Below are positions 45,073-53,687 of a stretch of 64,000 bases of DNA, piece after piece. The position numbers were made by a program, and so were the translations under genes. This stretch comes from Mycolicibacterium sp. YH-1 (GTDB taxonomy: Bacteria > Actinomycetota > Actinomycetes > Mycobacteriales > Mycobacteriaceae): contig NZ_CP092915.1 in NCBI RefSeq assembly GCF_022557175.1, forward strand, positions 1,612,001 to 1,676,000, read 5' to 3'. The stretch's first letter is position 1, and every line of letters starts with the position of its first letter. Below the pieces are notes generated by a model. That model searched no databases, was not told the origin of the DNA, and saw only the letters and a list, made by a program, of their open reading frames with translations.

Positions 45073-45966
45073 GTGGAGCTACGGACACTGCGTTACTTCG
45101 TCGCGATCGCCGAGACGGGCACGGTGAGCGCTGCGGCTGAAGTGCTGCACGTGACTCAGCCGGGGCTGTCACGGCAGTTGCGCCAACTCGAACGCGACCT
45201 TGGCGTGACACTCTTTGATCGCGTACAAGGTCGGTTGCTGTTGTCGGCGGCGGGCCGGGATCTGCTTCCCCAGGCGCATGACGTACTGGCCGGCGCATAT
45301 CGCCTGGTTCAGAACGCCCAGACCCTGGCGACCGGCAGGCTCGATCACCTCACGATCGCCGCGCCGACCACGACACTGACCGAGGTGGTCTCACCCTTCA
45401 TCGCCACCCTCGGTGCGGATGACCCGACGCCATCGGTGGTGGTGAGTGATGGCCGCGAGCCGGCGGCGGCACTGAGGAGTGGCGCCGACCTGGTGATCAC
45501 CAACGGCCGGCCCGGCGACACCGTCGACTACTCCGCGTTGGCGGTCCTGCCGGTATGGGCATACGTGCCAACCGGGCACGAGTGGGCTGACAACGGAACC
45601 GTCGACATCGCCGCGGTACTCGGGGAGCCGATTATCGGCCTCCCGTTGACCTTCAGCGCTCGGCAGATGCTCGATGCCGCCGCGCTCAACGCCGGGCTAG
45701 CGCCGCGCGTCGAGATCGAGGTGAGTAGCGGAGCAGTGGCGCAGGCGCTCGCCGCGGCCGGCCGGGGCATCGCGGTGGTCACCGATGACCCGCGTTTCGG
45801 GTTGCACCCGTTGCGAATCGCCGTGGGGACGGGCGAACTCAGTATCCGTCTCTACGCCGCGTGGGACCACCACCACGTGGGAGCACCCACGCTGCGGGCC
45901 TTCGCACAGCGGCTCTCGCAGTACATCATTGGACACTATGGCGAGGCCGCCCGCCCCCAGCGGTGA
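45073..45966 (+). CDS. LysR family regulator
   Basis: About 297 residues from GTG 45073, preceded by AGGGAG. The N-terminal helix-turn-helix reads GTVSAAAEVLHVTQPGLSRQLRQLERDLGVTLFDR, and the rest is a periplasmic-binding-like effector domain. It is divergent from gabT and is the probable activator of the GABA operon. A LysR box is present just upstream (45040-45054). Confidence 0.93.
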   Translation: MELRTLRYFVAIAETGTVSAAAEVLHVTQPGLSRQLRQLERDLGVTLFDRVQGRLLLSAAGRDLLPQAHDVLAGAYRLVQNAQTLATGRLDHLTIAAPTTTLTEVVSPFIATLGADDPTPSVVVSDGREPAAALRSGADLVITNGRPGDTVDYSALAVLPVWAYVPTGHEWADNGTVDIAAVLGEPIIGLPLTFSARQMLDAAALNAGLAPRVEIEVSSGAVAQALAAAGRGIAVVTDDPRFGLHPLRIAVGTGELSIRLYAAWDHHHVGAPTLRAFAQRLSQYIIGHYGEAARPQR

Positions 45967-45974
45967 TCGAATGC

Positions 45975-46751
45975 CTACCCCGCGCCGGCGAGGATTCCAC
46001 CGTCAATCGGGTACACCGCGCCGGTGCAGTAGCGGGCGCGATCCGAGGCCAGGTACAGCACCAGCTCACTGACCTCCTCAGGCTGTGCGATCGTGGGAAT
46101 GGGCTGGGACGCAATCCATTCGTCGAAGTCGAAGTACGGATTCTCGGCCATGATGAGGCGCTCCGCGTCGAGCATGGGGGTGTCGACCGAAGACGGGGCG
46201 ACGGCATTCGCCCGAATGTTGTCGGCGGCGTAAGTCAGGGCGGTTGACTTGGTCAGTCCGATCACGGCGAACTTGCTGGCGATGTATGCCGCATATCCCC
46301 ACGAGCCGGAGATGCCGTAGATCGACGAGATGTTCACAATCGCGCCACCGCCCGCCCGCTTGAAGGCCGGTACTGCCGCCCGAGTGCCGCGGAAGACACC
46401 GCTCTGGTTGGTCTCGATGACGTTGGCCCACACCTCGTCGGTGCACTCGACCACGGGTGCGCAATCCACAATGCCGGCGTTGTTGACCAGCACGTTCAGC
46501 TGACCGAACTCTCGCTCGGTCCAATCGACCACCTCGGCCCACTCCTGGCCGTTGCGGACATCGAGATGCCGATACGCGGCCTGTCCACCTTTGCCGCGGA
46601 TCTCCTCGACGACGGCTTCGCCGAGATCGTCGAGCACGTCGGTCACGATTACTGTGGCGCCCTCTTCGGCGAACCGACGTGCGTGAGCTGCGCCCTGGCC
46701 CCGCGCTGATCCGGAGATCAGTACTGTCTTTTCATCAAACTGGTGTGCCAC
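45975..46751 (-). CDS. SDR oxidoreductase
   Basis: 258 residues with ISGSARGQGAAHARRFAEEGA for NAD binding, NNAG, and the catalytic set NISSIYGISGSWGYAAYIASKFAV. It resembles 3-alpha(20-beta)-hydroxysteroid and 3-oxoacyl reductases. A weak TTGAAC-type half-operator lies 28-44 bp upstream. Last gene of the leftward arm of the TetR-controlled cluster; substrate unknown. Confidence 0.87.
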   Translation of the reverse strand: MAHQFDEKTVLISGSARGQGAAHARRFAEEGATVIVTDVLDDLGEAVVEEIRGKGGQAAYRHLDVRNGQEWAEVVDWTEREFGQLNVLVNNAGIVDCAPVVECTDEVWANVIETNQSGVFRGTRAAVPAFKRAGGGAIVNISSIYGISGSWGYAAYIASKFAVIGLTKSTALTYAADNIRANAVAPSSVDTPMLDAERLIMAENPYFDFDEWIASQPIPTIAQPEEVSELVLYLASDRARYCTGAVYPIDGGILAGAG

Positions 46752-46779
46752 AGGGGATTTCCTTTCGAGTACCTACAAT

Positions 46780-46795
46780 ATGAACATCTGTGCGA
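46780..46795. promoter_or_regulatory. Degenerate TTGAAC-N4-GTTCAA half-operator
   Basis: ATGAAC matches the left half of the palindrome found at three other places in the cluster; the right half is not conserved. Position just upstream of the SDR start (46751). Confidence 0.3.
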
Positions 46796-46798
46796 GAA

Positions 46799-47872
46799 CT
46801 ACGACGCGTGGACATGCTGGTATCGAGCGCTGGCGAGTAGGAACCCGGCCTCGACCAGATGACGGTCCTGCCCGGCACGCGTGCATCGGGCGTCGGTGAC
46901 CCCGAGATCGTCCAGGATCTGACCGGCAATGACGTAGGACGACGGGTCGATGTGCCCGTGCTGCGACGTGCCGCAGGGCCCGCGCAGGTAGACCACGACG
47001 CCGTACTCGGCCAACGCGACCTGGGCCATTGAGGTTTCGAGTTGACTGGCACAGTGACACCCGAGCGAGCCGAAGACATCACCGAGCGAGCACTGGGTGT
47101 GGATGGCCACCGCCACCGCTCCGCTCGCGCCGGAGATGTCGCCGAGCGTCAGCGCGGTGTGCTCGTCTCGTCCGTCGTTGGTGAGGTAACCAATGGCCCG
47201 AAACTGGCCATGCGCCGTCGAAATGCCATTCTCGGCCACCCTCCTGACCTGCTTCTCGTGTTGTCGACGCCACGCGATCAGGTCGCTGATCGAGATCATC
47301 GGCATTCCGTATTGGTCAGCGAACAACCGTAATTCGGCGGGAGTGGCCATACGCGTGGGGTCCTGAATGCCGACGATGCCACAGAGGACACCTGCAGGCG
47401 CGCAACCCGCCATACGGGCGAGGTCCACCGCCGCCTCGGGGTGCGCTGGCCGGGTGAGCACGCCGCCATCGCGGGTGCGCAGCGGTACCACGTGCCCAGG
47501 TCGGTTGAAATCGTCTGCCGCACTGCTGTCGTCGGCCAGAAGGCGGATGGTGGTGGCACGATCGGCTGCAGAGATGCCGGTCCCGATCGACATGCTCGCG
47601 TCGACGGTCACGGTGTACACCGCGCCATCGCCGTCCTGGTTCGTCGCCGCCATCGGGACGAGCGCCAGCCGCTCGCAGGCCTTGGCGTCCAGTGCTGCGG
47701 ACACGTAGCCGGAGGTATGGCGAACCATGAAGGCCAGCAGTTCGGTCGTGCAGCTCTCCGCGGCGAGAACCAGGCTGCCCTCGCCATCGGGGCGGAGATC
47801 GTCGATCACGACCACTGCTGCGCCAGCGGCGATCCGGGCGACAGCGCTGTCGATGGAGTCGTAGGACGTCAT
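46799..47872 (-). CDS. Divergent RibBA-like protein (DHBP synthase + GTP cyclohydrolase II-like)
   Basis: 357 residues. The N-terminal ~200 match 3,4-dihydroxy-2-butanone-4-phosphate synthase: VVIDDLRPDGEGSLVLAAE, FMVRHTSGYVSAAL, NQDGDGAVYTVTVDASMSIGTGISAADRA, RPGHVVPLRTR. But the catalytic loop R-E-N-E-G-D is R-P-D-G-E-G-S, and the later conserved Glu (GVICEIV) is Gly (GVLCGIV). The C-terminal part keeps the zinc site TQCSLGDVFGSLGCHC of cyclohydrolase II but lacks the RGxEGRGIGL block and the catalytic Arg before YG. It is therefore unlikely to make riboflavin precursors and is probably repurposed. It lies between two SDR genes. Confidence 0.8.
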   Translation of the reverse strand: MTSYDSIDSAVARIAAGAAVVVIDDLRPDGEGSLVLAAESCTTELLAFMVRHTSGYVSAALDAKACERLALVPMAATNQDGDGAVYTVTVDASMSIGTGISAADRATTIRLLADDSSAADDFNRPGHVVPLRTRDGGVLTRPAHPEAAVDLARMAGCAPAGVLCGIVGIQDPTRMATPAELRLFADQYGMPMISISDLIAWRRQHEKQVRRVAENGISTAHGQFRAIGYLTNDGRDEHTALTLGDISGASGAVAVAIHTQCSLGDVFGSLGCHCASQLETSMAQVALAEYGVVVYLRGPCGTSQHGHIDPSSYVIAGQILDDLGVTDARCTRAGQDRHLVEAGFLLASARYQHVHAS

Positions 47873-47906
47873 CGATCACCGCCACTGACGTCGACCCGCC
47901 GCGGGC

Positions 47907-48740
47907 TCATGACTTGACCACGAATCCCGCGTCGATCTTGAGGGCCTCCGAGGTGATGTAGCGGCCAGAGTCGGTGACCAGGTAGAGGATCGCGCGACTG
48001 ACGTCGATGGGCTCCATCCACGGCACGGGTAGCAGATGTGTTGAGGTGAAGGTGTCCTCGACGGCCTCGCGGGTCGGGTGTTCCAGGTCGGGTCGGAACA
48101 ACCCCCAGACGTAGGGGTTCTGGATCATGTGGGTGTCGACGCACGTCGGGTTGACCGAGTTGACGCGGATGTTGTGGCGGCCCAGTTCCCGCGACAACGT
48201 GGTCATCAGACCGGTGATGGCGTGCTTCGAGGACACGTATGAGGCCATGTTCTCCGCACCCTTGATCGCCTCGGTGGAACCGATGAAGACCACCGAGCCG
48301 CCCTGCTGCTGCTCGATCAGGGTCGGCACTGCCGCCTTCACCGTGTGCCAGACGCCGGTGAGGTTGACGTCGATCGTCTCCCGCCACGCGGCGGTGTCGA
48401 TCTCCCAGGTCTTCCCGCCGGCACAGATACCGGCGTTCGGGATGACGATGTCGACGCGTCCGAGCTGCTCGATGCCCCGGTCGAATGCGGCCTTGACCTC
48501 GTCGTAGTTGCGGACGTCGGCTTGGGAGAGCACCGCCTGGCGTCCGGTCTGCTTGATGAGGCGTGCGGTCTCCTCGAGATCGTCAAGGGTGGCACCCGGG
48601 TAGGCGGTGGACTCGAGTTCCCCGCAGAGGTCGAGACCGATGATGTCGGCGCCTTCCTCGGCCAGAGTCAGTGCGTGTGAACGCCCTTGCCCCCGTGCGA
48701 TTCCGGTGATGAACGCGACCTTGCCGTCCAGTTGTCCCAT
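47907..48740 (-). CDS. Mycofactocin-coupled SDR
   Basis: 277 residues. The protein has the features of mycofactocin-associated SDRs (TIGR03971 type): FITGIARGQGRSHALTLAEEGADIIGLDLC with an insert before the second strand (YPGATLDDLEETARLIKQTGR), a catalytic GSTEAIKGAENMASYVSSKHAI, and the C-terminal substrate loop NPYVWGLFRPD. These enzymes hold NAD tightly and pass electrons to mycofactocin. A full TTGAAC-N4-GTTCAA operator lies 56 bp upstream. Alcohol substrate unknown. Confidence 0.85.
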   Translation of the reverse strand: MGQLDGKVAFITGIARGQGRSHALTLAEEGADIIGLDLCGELESTAYPGATLDDLEETARLIKQTGRQAVLSQADVRNYDEVKAAFDRGIEQLGRVDIVIPNAGICAGGKTWEIDTAAWRETIDVNLTGVWHTVKAAVPTLIEQQQGGSVVFIGSTEAIKGAENMASYVSSKHAITGLMTTLSRELGRHNIRVNSVNPTCVDTHMIQNPYVWGLFRPDLEHPTREAVEDTFTSTHLLPVPWMEPIDVSRAILYLVTDSGRYITSEALKIDAGFVVKS

Positions 48741-48795
48741 GATAGGAGCTTCCTTTCACATGTCGTCTGTGTGAGTTCAGTCGAGACCGATTGCT

Positions 48796-48811
48796 TTGAA
48801 CAAACGTTCAA
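48796..48811. promoter_or_regulatory. Operator A: TTGAAC-N4-GTTCAA
   Basis: TTGAACAAACGTTCAA, a perfect 6+6 palindrome, 56 bp upstream of the mycofactocin-type SDR gene. Same motif as at 49041 and 51506. Confidence 0.75.
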
Positions 48812-49040
48812 GGAAGTTGTGAGTGTATGCCGGTGGTTTTTCCCGGGTCAATACCCTGGGGTGAAAACATCTGGAGAGTCGGCCAATACCACGAAACCCG
48901 GTGCCGTGGAGCTAAATCGATGAATAGGCGCGGGGAGTTCGGCTTCGGCGTCCGCGTGGGGTCCGCCCTGCCCGGCGCTGAAGATTCGCATCGCTGAACT
49001 GTTGACGCGGATACAAGTGCCACTTATATTGTCTCATGTC

Positions 49041-49056
49041 TTGAACTAATGTTCAA
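49041..49056. promoter_or_regulatory. Operator B: TTGAAC-N4-GTTCAA
   Basis: TTGAACTAATGTTCAA, a perfect 6+6 palindrome 139 bp upstream of the permease start. Confidence 0.75.
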
Positions 49057-49194
49057 TGATTCGGGTCTGCGATGTGCGTCACGTCTGCTGTGACGCACGA
49101 TCGAGTGCTGTGGCATGCACCCGTGTAGACCGACACCCCATCTGAAATCGTCAGTGCCCCTTAGTTGTCGGATCCATCGATCTTTGGAGTGTGC

Positions 49195-50715
49195 ATGATC
49201 AATACACCGTCTGAGCGGTCGCTCGGAACTGTCACCGCCTCGCCGGAACCGGGCCGAGGTCTGTCCTCCCGCGACGCCGCACTGTCGGGCAAGCTGGGAA
49301 CGACACGGTTGATCCTGACCGTGTTGGCCATGTCTGCTCCGCTGGGGGCGGTGGCGGGCATCCTCCCGCTGGTCATCGCTCAGGGGAATGGGGCCGGAGC
49401 TCCTGCGACCTATGCGCTCATCGGCCTGGTGATGATGATGTTCGCCGTCGGCTTCACCACGATGGCCCGCCACTTCCCGCGTACCGGGGCGTTCTACGCG
49501 TACATCACCGGTGGGCTCGGGCGACCCATCGGACTACCCGCGGCGTTCCTCGCGCAGCTGGCCTACCTCACACTTCTGGTCGGCACGTACGCATTCTTCG
49601 GGGATTCCGTCACCGTGCTCATGGAATCGCTGTTCGGTTCCGCGATTGCACCGTGGTGGGTCTGGGGGATCGCACTCTGGATCATCGTGACGTGTCTGGG
49701 GCACTTCAACATCGAGCTCTCCGGTCAGGTTCTGAGCGTGATGATGGTGCTCGAGGTCGTCATCGTCCTGGTGTTCAACTTCTCGGTCGCCAGCACCGGG
49801 GGACCACACGGATGGCAGTTCGAGTCGTTCAGCCCCGGCCACATCACCTCGGGATCGATCGGGATCGCGATCCTCTTCGCCAGCGCGACATTCCTTGGCT
49901 TCGAGGGCACCGCGATCTATCGCTCCGAGGTCAGGGACCCGCAGCGCACCATTCCCCGGGCCACCTATCTGGCCGTCGGCTTGATCGGCCTGTTCTACGT
50001 CTTCACCGCGTGGGCTCTGGTGACCTTCTACGGCGTCGACGATGTGGTGGGCGCAGCACAGGCGGACTCCACCGGGATCTTCGCCGCCGGGCTGCGCTTC
50101 TACACCGGCAGTGTGATGGCGGAGATCATGAACTGCCTGCTCGTCACCAGCCTTTTCGCCGCCACCCTGGCAGCGCATAATCCGTTGGCTCGCTACACCT
50201 TTGCTCTCTCTCGCGATGGTGTACTGCCCAGCAAGCTCGGACAGGCGCATCCCAAGCATCAGTCGCCCGCGATCGCCTCGGCAACAGTGTCGATCATCGC
50301 GTTGATCCTGACCGCGCCGTTCCTGTTCATCGATGTGGACGCCGTCACGTTCTACTCGTGGATGTTCGGGGTTGGCACCTACACGATGTTGACCCTGATG
50401 GCGCTCACGTGTCTGACGGTGATCGTGTACTTCCGGCGCGTCGAGCACACCGAGAGGTTGTGGAACACCCTCATCGCTCCCGGTCTCGGTCTTGCCGGCC
50501 TGGTGACGATGCTGGTGATCAGCAGTGTCTACTTCCCGCTACTGGTCGGAGGCAGCACCGCGGTCGCGGTCATCCTGCAGCTGTTCATTCTGGCGCTGGC
50601 CGTGTTCGGGCTGACCCTGGCGCTGGTGTGGCGCCGCAGTCGGCCGGACGTTTACGCACGGATCGGCGGCCAGACGGACACCAGTGAGACCACCAACGGT
50701 CACCCGGTGCCGTGA
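49195..50715 (+). CDS. APC family permease
   Basis: About 506 residues from ATG 49195, which has GGAG eight bases upstream. Twelve membrane segments begin after a ~40-residue polar head; GKLGTTRLILTVLAMSAPLGAVAGILPL and FLGFEGTAIYRSEVRDPQRTIPRATYLA are APC signatures. It imports an amino acid, amine or related compound, probably the substrate of the cluster. The cluster operator lies upstream. Confidence 0.9.
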   Translation: MINTPSERSLGTVTASPEPGRGLSSRDAALSGKLGTTRLILTVLAMSAPLGAVAGILPLVIAQGNGAGAPATYALIGLVMMMFAVGFTTMARHFPRTGAFYAYITGGLGRPIGLPAAFLAQLAYLTLLVGTYAFFGDSVTVLMESLFGSAIAPWWVWGIALWIIVTCLGHFNIELSGQVLSVMMVLEVVIVLVFNFSVASTGGPHGWQFESFSPGHITSGSIGIAILFASATFLGFEGTAIYRSEVRDPQRTIPRATYLAVGLIGLFYVFTAWALVTFYGVDDVVGAAQADSTGIFAAGLRFYTGSVMAEIMNCLLVTSLFAATLAAHNPLARYTFALSRDGVLPSKLGQAHPKHQSPAIASATVSIIALILTAPFLFIDVDAVTFYSWMFGVGTYTMLTLMALTCLTVIVYFRRVEHTERLWNTLIAPGLGLAGLVTMLVISSVYFPLLVGGSTAVAVILQLFILALAVFGLTLALVWRRSRPDVYARIGGQTDTSETTNGHPVP

Positions 50716-50774
50716 CGCGGCAACACCCGATCGAGCGGCTGAGCAGGATCGTCGACGGCGGCTCCAGTGGGCCG

Positions 50775-51362
50775 TCAACGACTCCTGGCTCGGCGCTTGG
50801 CGGGTGCGGCAGTCTTCATCTGCTCCTGCTCGAGAACCAGTCGAAGCAAAGCCTCGGCATCCTCCACGGAGTCGAGGGTCCCCATCACGATCTGCACGCC
50901 GAGGCCCTCCCACGCGGCCTCGATCTGCTGGGCGACTGTGCTGCTGTACATGCGCTCCAGGCTGGTCCTGGTCTGCCGGGACCAGTTCTCGACCAATTGG
51001 TGGTACTTGGGGTCGCGCACGCTTTGCGCGTAGATCTCGAACAACAGGATGCGGGCGCTCGGGCTGCCGTGGATCACGGTGAGGAGGTGAAGGACGGCCT
51101 CGACCAACTCGTCCTCTGTCTGAGCCTCGGCGAAACCCGGTGCGAAACCGGCAGTTTGACTCGCGACCCACCACGCGAACGCCTCATACATCAGTTCGTC
51201 GATGTGCTCGTAGTGGTAGCTCGCCGAGCCGAGTGCGACGCCGGCTGCAGCAGCGACTCGGCGATGGGTGACACCCCTGACTCCGTACTCCGTGGCCACG
51301 TCGAGCGCCGCTTGTCGCAACGTCGCCCGCGTCGCCTCCGAGCGAACTCCCGCGCGTGCCAC
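50775..51362 (-). CDS. TetR family regulator, probable cluster repressor
   Basis: 195 residues from GTG 51362, which has GGAGA five bases upstream. The helix-turn-helix is GVRGVTHRRVAAAAGVALGSASYHYEHIDELMYEAF. It lies between the permease gene and the divergent flavin reductase gene, and palindromes of TetR type occur in front of three or four of the cluster promoters, so it is the best candidate for their regulator. Its own promoter region faces the operator at 51506. Confidence 0.87.
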   Translation of the reverse strand: MARAGVRSEATRATLRQAALDVATEYGVRGVTHRRVAAAAGVALGSASYHYEHIDELMYEAFAWWVASQTAGFAPGFAEAQTEDELVEAVLHLLTVIHGSPSARILLFEIYAQSVRDPKYHQLVENWSRQTRTSLERMYSSTVAQQIEAAWEGLGVQIVMGTLDSVEDAEALLRLVLEQEQMKTAAPAKRRARSR

Positions 51363-51505
51363 CAGATCTCCGTTCTGCCACTGCCAATGTTGCCAAACGA
51401 ACGTACAACAACGCGGAATCGCCGCACCAGCAGCCGCGCTCCGCCAGCTAATGCCAGTGTACCTATTGACATTAGCTGACGGCGGTGGGTACTTTCGAAT
51501 CGAAC

Positions 51506-51521
51506 TTGAACATATGTTCAT
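51506..51521. promoter_or_regulatory. Operator C: TTGAAC-N4-GTTCAT
   Basis: TTGAACATATGTTCAT matches the cluster palindrome in 11 of 12 arm positions, 43 bp upstream of the flavin reductase start and 144 bp from the divergent TetR start. Confidence 0.7.
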
Positions 51522-51563
51522 ACTCAGTCAATCGCGCTTGATCCACGAAAGGTGCTGACCTGT

Positions 51564-52088
51564 ATGGGAGTAGACAGCACGCAGTGCCCCGACGAGGTGG
51601 TCCTGCGCAGCGTTCTGGGTCATTTCCCGACCGGTGTCGTCGTTGTCACCGGCACCGTGGGCGAGGATCCCGTCGGCATGACACTGCAGTCGTTCCTGTC
51701 GTTGTCCCTGGACCCGCCCCTGGTGCTGTTGTCGGTGGCCAAGAGTTCGACGAGCTGGCCCAGGATCGCCACGTCGGGCCGCTTCCTGGTCAACGTCCTC
51801 TCCGAGGGGCAGTCCGAACTGGCGCGGCGGTTCGCGAAGTCGGGGAGCGACAAGTTCGCCGGGGTGACGTTCTCGGCGCGACGCGACCTCGGCGGGCCGC
51901 TGCTCGACGACGTCTCGGCGTGGGTGGACTGCGATCTCGAGGCCGAGCACGACGGCGGAGACCACACCATCGTCGTCGCTCGGGTGCTCGACGCTGCGAT
52001 CGCCGAACGTCCCGAACGCGCCCAGGCGCCACTCATCTTCCACCGGTCCGGCTTTCCCGGCCTGGTCAGACATTCCTCATCATCCTGA
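51564..52088 (+). CDS. Flavin reductase (FMN-binding split barrel)
   Basis: 174 residues. LRSVLGHFPTGVVVVTG, GMTLQSFLSLSLDPPLVLLSV and GRFLVNVLSEGQ are typical of HpaC-like reductases that supply reduced FMN to a partner monooxygenase. The luciferase-like monooxygenase gene follows 16 bp later. ATG 51564 is chosen with AAAGGTG upstream; GTG 51552 is in frame. Confidence 0.92.
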   Translation: MGVDSTQCPDEVVLRSVLGHFPTGVVVVTGTVGEDPVGMTLQSFLSLSLDPPLVLLSVAKSSTSWPRIATSGRFLVNVLSEGQSELARRFAKSGSDKFAGVTFSARRDLGGPLLDDVSAWVDCDLEAEHDGGDHTIVVARVLDAAIAERPERAQAPLIFHRSGFPGLVRHSSSS

Positions 52089-52104
52089 AAGGAACTCGAG
52101 CACA

Positions 52105-53196
52105 ATGAAATTCGGAGTCTTCAACATCCCCTACGCCCTCGGCTACTCCGGGGGGCGGCGCACCGCCCGCAATGTCATCGACTGGGACCTGCAGATCACG
52201 AAGTGGGCCGATGAGTACGGTCTGGACGAGGCCTTCTTCGCCGAGCACTACACCCTCGGTGACGAACCCAGCCCGGCACCCGATCTGATGATCGCCGCGG
52301 CATCTCAGCTGACCTCCAACATCACCCTCGGCGCTGCGGCTCACTTGCTGCCGTACCACAATCCGGTGGCCCTGGCTCACCGGATGATGTGGCTGGATCA
52401 CATGACCGGCGGCCGCTACATCGCAGGTGTCGCACCCGGCGCCTACGCCAGTGACGCGCAACTGTTCGGCACTGGAAAGAACAACGGCAAGATGCTCATC
52501 GAGGCACTCGACATCATCGAGGCCATCTGGAGCAAGACTGGGCCCTTCAAGATAGACGGCGAGTTCTTCTCCGTTGACATGCCGGCGTTCGACTCCGAGA
52601 TCGCCGGCCCGCACCTCAAGCCACTGCAGAAGCCGGGCATTCCGCTGATGATCACCGGTATGCAGGCAACCTCGCCCAGCCTCACCGAAGCCGGTCGGCG
52701 CGGCGCGATCCCGATGAGCCAGCAGGTGCACGAGACCGTGCTCGCCGAGCACTGGAGGACCTACTCCACGGCGGCCACGGAGGCGGGTCACACTCCGTCG
52801 CGCGCTGACTGGCACATCTGCCGCGACTTCTTCGTCGCCGAAACCGATGAGGAGGCGCGAGACCGGGTCTTCAACGGTGCGATGGGCAAACTGTGGGGCG
52901 ACTACAACATCCCGCTGTTCGTCAACAAGCTGGGCATCGGAGATCTGTTCTCCGGCGGCACCATTCCACCGGAGGACCTCACCATCGAGTGGATGGTGGA
53001 CAACTTCCTGATCGTCGGCTCACCGGACACCGTCATCGGGAAGGTCGAGGCACTCTACGACAGTGTCGGCGGCTTCGGGAGCCTGATCACCTTCACCCAT
53101 GAGTACGACCAGGACCCCGAAACCTATCGACGCAGCTTCGAGTTGATCGGCGGCAAGGTCCGACCCGCGCTGGCCCACCTCACCGGCGCTCACTGA
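52105..53196 (+). CDS. Luciferase-like flavin-dependent monooxygenase
   Basis: 363 residues, single TIM-barrel of the LLM class. MKFGVFNIPYALGYSG, FFAEHYTLGDEPSPAPDLMIAA, VALAHRMMWLDHMTGGRYIAGVAPG and IVGSPDTVIGKVEALYD are family blocks. It uses reduced flavin from the preceding reductase to oxidise an unknown substrate. The presence of a formaldehyde dehydrogenase gene downstream suggests that the reaction may release formaldehyde. Confidence 0.92.
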   Translation: MKFGVFNIPYALGYSGGRRTARNVIDWDLQITKWADEYGLDEAFFAEHYTLGDEPSPAPDLMIAAASQLTSNITLGAAAHLLPYHNPVALAHRMMWLDHMTGGRYIAGVAPGAYASDAQLFGTGKNNGKMLIEALDIIEAIWSKTGPFKIDGEFFSVDMPAFDSEIAGPHLKPLQKPGIPLMITGMQATSPSLTEAGRRGAIPMSQQVHETVLAEHWRTYSTAATEAGHTPSRADWHICRDFFVAETDEEARDRVFNGAMGKLWGDYNIPLFVNKLGIGDLFSGGTIPPEDLTIEWMVDNFLIVGSPDTVIGKVEALYDSVGGFGSLITFTHEYDQDPETYRRSFELIGGKVRPALAHLTGAH

Positions 53197-53227
53197 CTCC
53201 CGCACAACCAACGATAGAAAGAGAGAA

Positions 53228-53560
53228 ATGACAACCACCATTCGCAAGTTCGACCCCAAGACCGTCGAGGTGGAGGCCAAGCCGCGCGACGACAGCGATG
53301 CCGAGGTGTGGTCGAATCGGCTCTACACCAACGACGAGGGCAACCAGTACCACGGAGTGTGGCAGGCCGCGCCCGGGACGCATGCGAACATTCCCGGTCA
53401 GGAGACCGTCGTCATCCTCAGTGGCAGGGCCACCGTGACGGGCGAGAGCGGCGACAGTGTCGATGTCGCTGCCGGGGACCTGGTGTTCATCGATGCTGGC
53501 GAAGTCACCTCCTGGAAGGTGCACGAGACCATCCGCAAGGTCTTCGTCATCAACGCCTGA
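53228..53560 (+). CDS. Small cupin protein
   Basis: 110 residues of single-cupin type: GVWQAAPGTHANIPGQETVVILSGRATVTGESGDSVDVAAGDLVFIDAGEVTSWKVHETIRKVFVI. Metal-ligand positions are only partly His/Glu, as in DUF861-type cupins. It is 31 bp after the monooxygenase gene and followed by a strong hairpin. Possibly an enzyme or scaffold in the same pathway. Confidence 0.82.
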   Translation: MTTTIRKFDPKTVEVEAKPRDDSDAEVWSNRLYTNDEGNQYHGVWQAAPGTHANIPGQETVVILSGRATVTGESGDSVDVAAGDLVFIDAGEVTSWKVHETIRKVFVINA

Positions 53561-53567
53561 GCTGTCG

Positions 53568-53601
53568 CGGTGTGGGGTCGCCGAGCGGCGGCCCCACACC
53601 G
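53568..53601 (+). terminator. Intrinsic-type hairpin after the cupin gene
   Basis: CGGTGTGGGG (53568-53577) pairs with CCCCACACCG (53592-53601); inside, CGCC and GGCG form a second stem around GAGC. It lies 7 bp after the cupin stop. Confidence 0.7.
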
Positions 53602-53687
53602 CCCCGGCATCCTGTGCCGTTCTCTCCGTGCTGATTTGGGCCGAACCCAGGCCGCATCACATCCTGATCTCTTGAGGAGTACTTGTC

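Larger units (their letters stand above)
48741..49194. other. Divergent intergenic region, 454 bp
   Basis: No gene is seen. Two copies of the cluster operator flank it (48796-48811 and 49041-49056), one in front of each divergent gene. GGGTCAATACCC (48855-48866) is a small inverted repeat. CTTATATTGTC near 49023-49033 could hold a -10 element for the permease gene. Confidence 0.6.

Noticed and set aside
46799..47872. Annotation as the housekeeping riboflavin enzyme RibBA
   Set aside because: Key residues of both catalytic halves are missing and the context is catabolic, not a rib operon.
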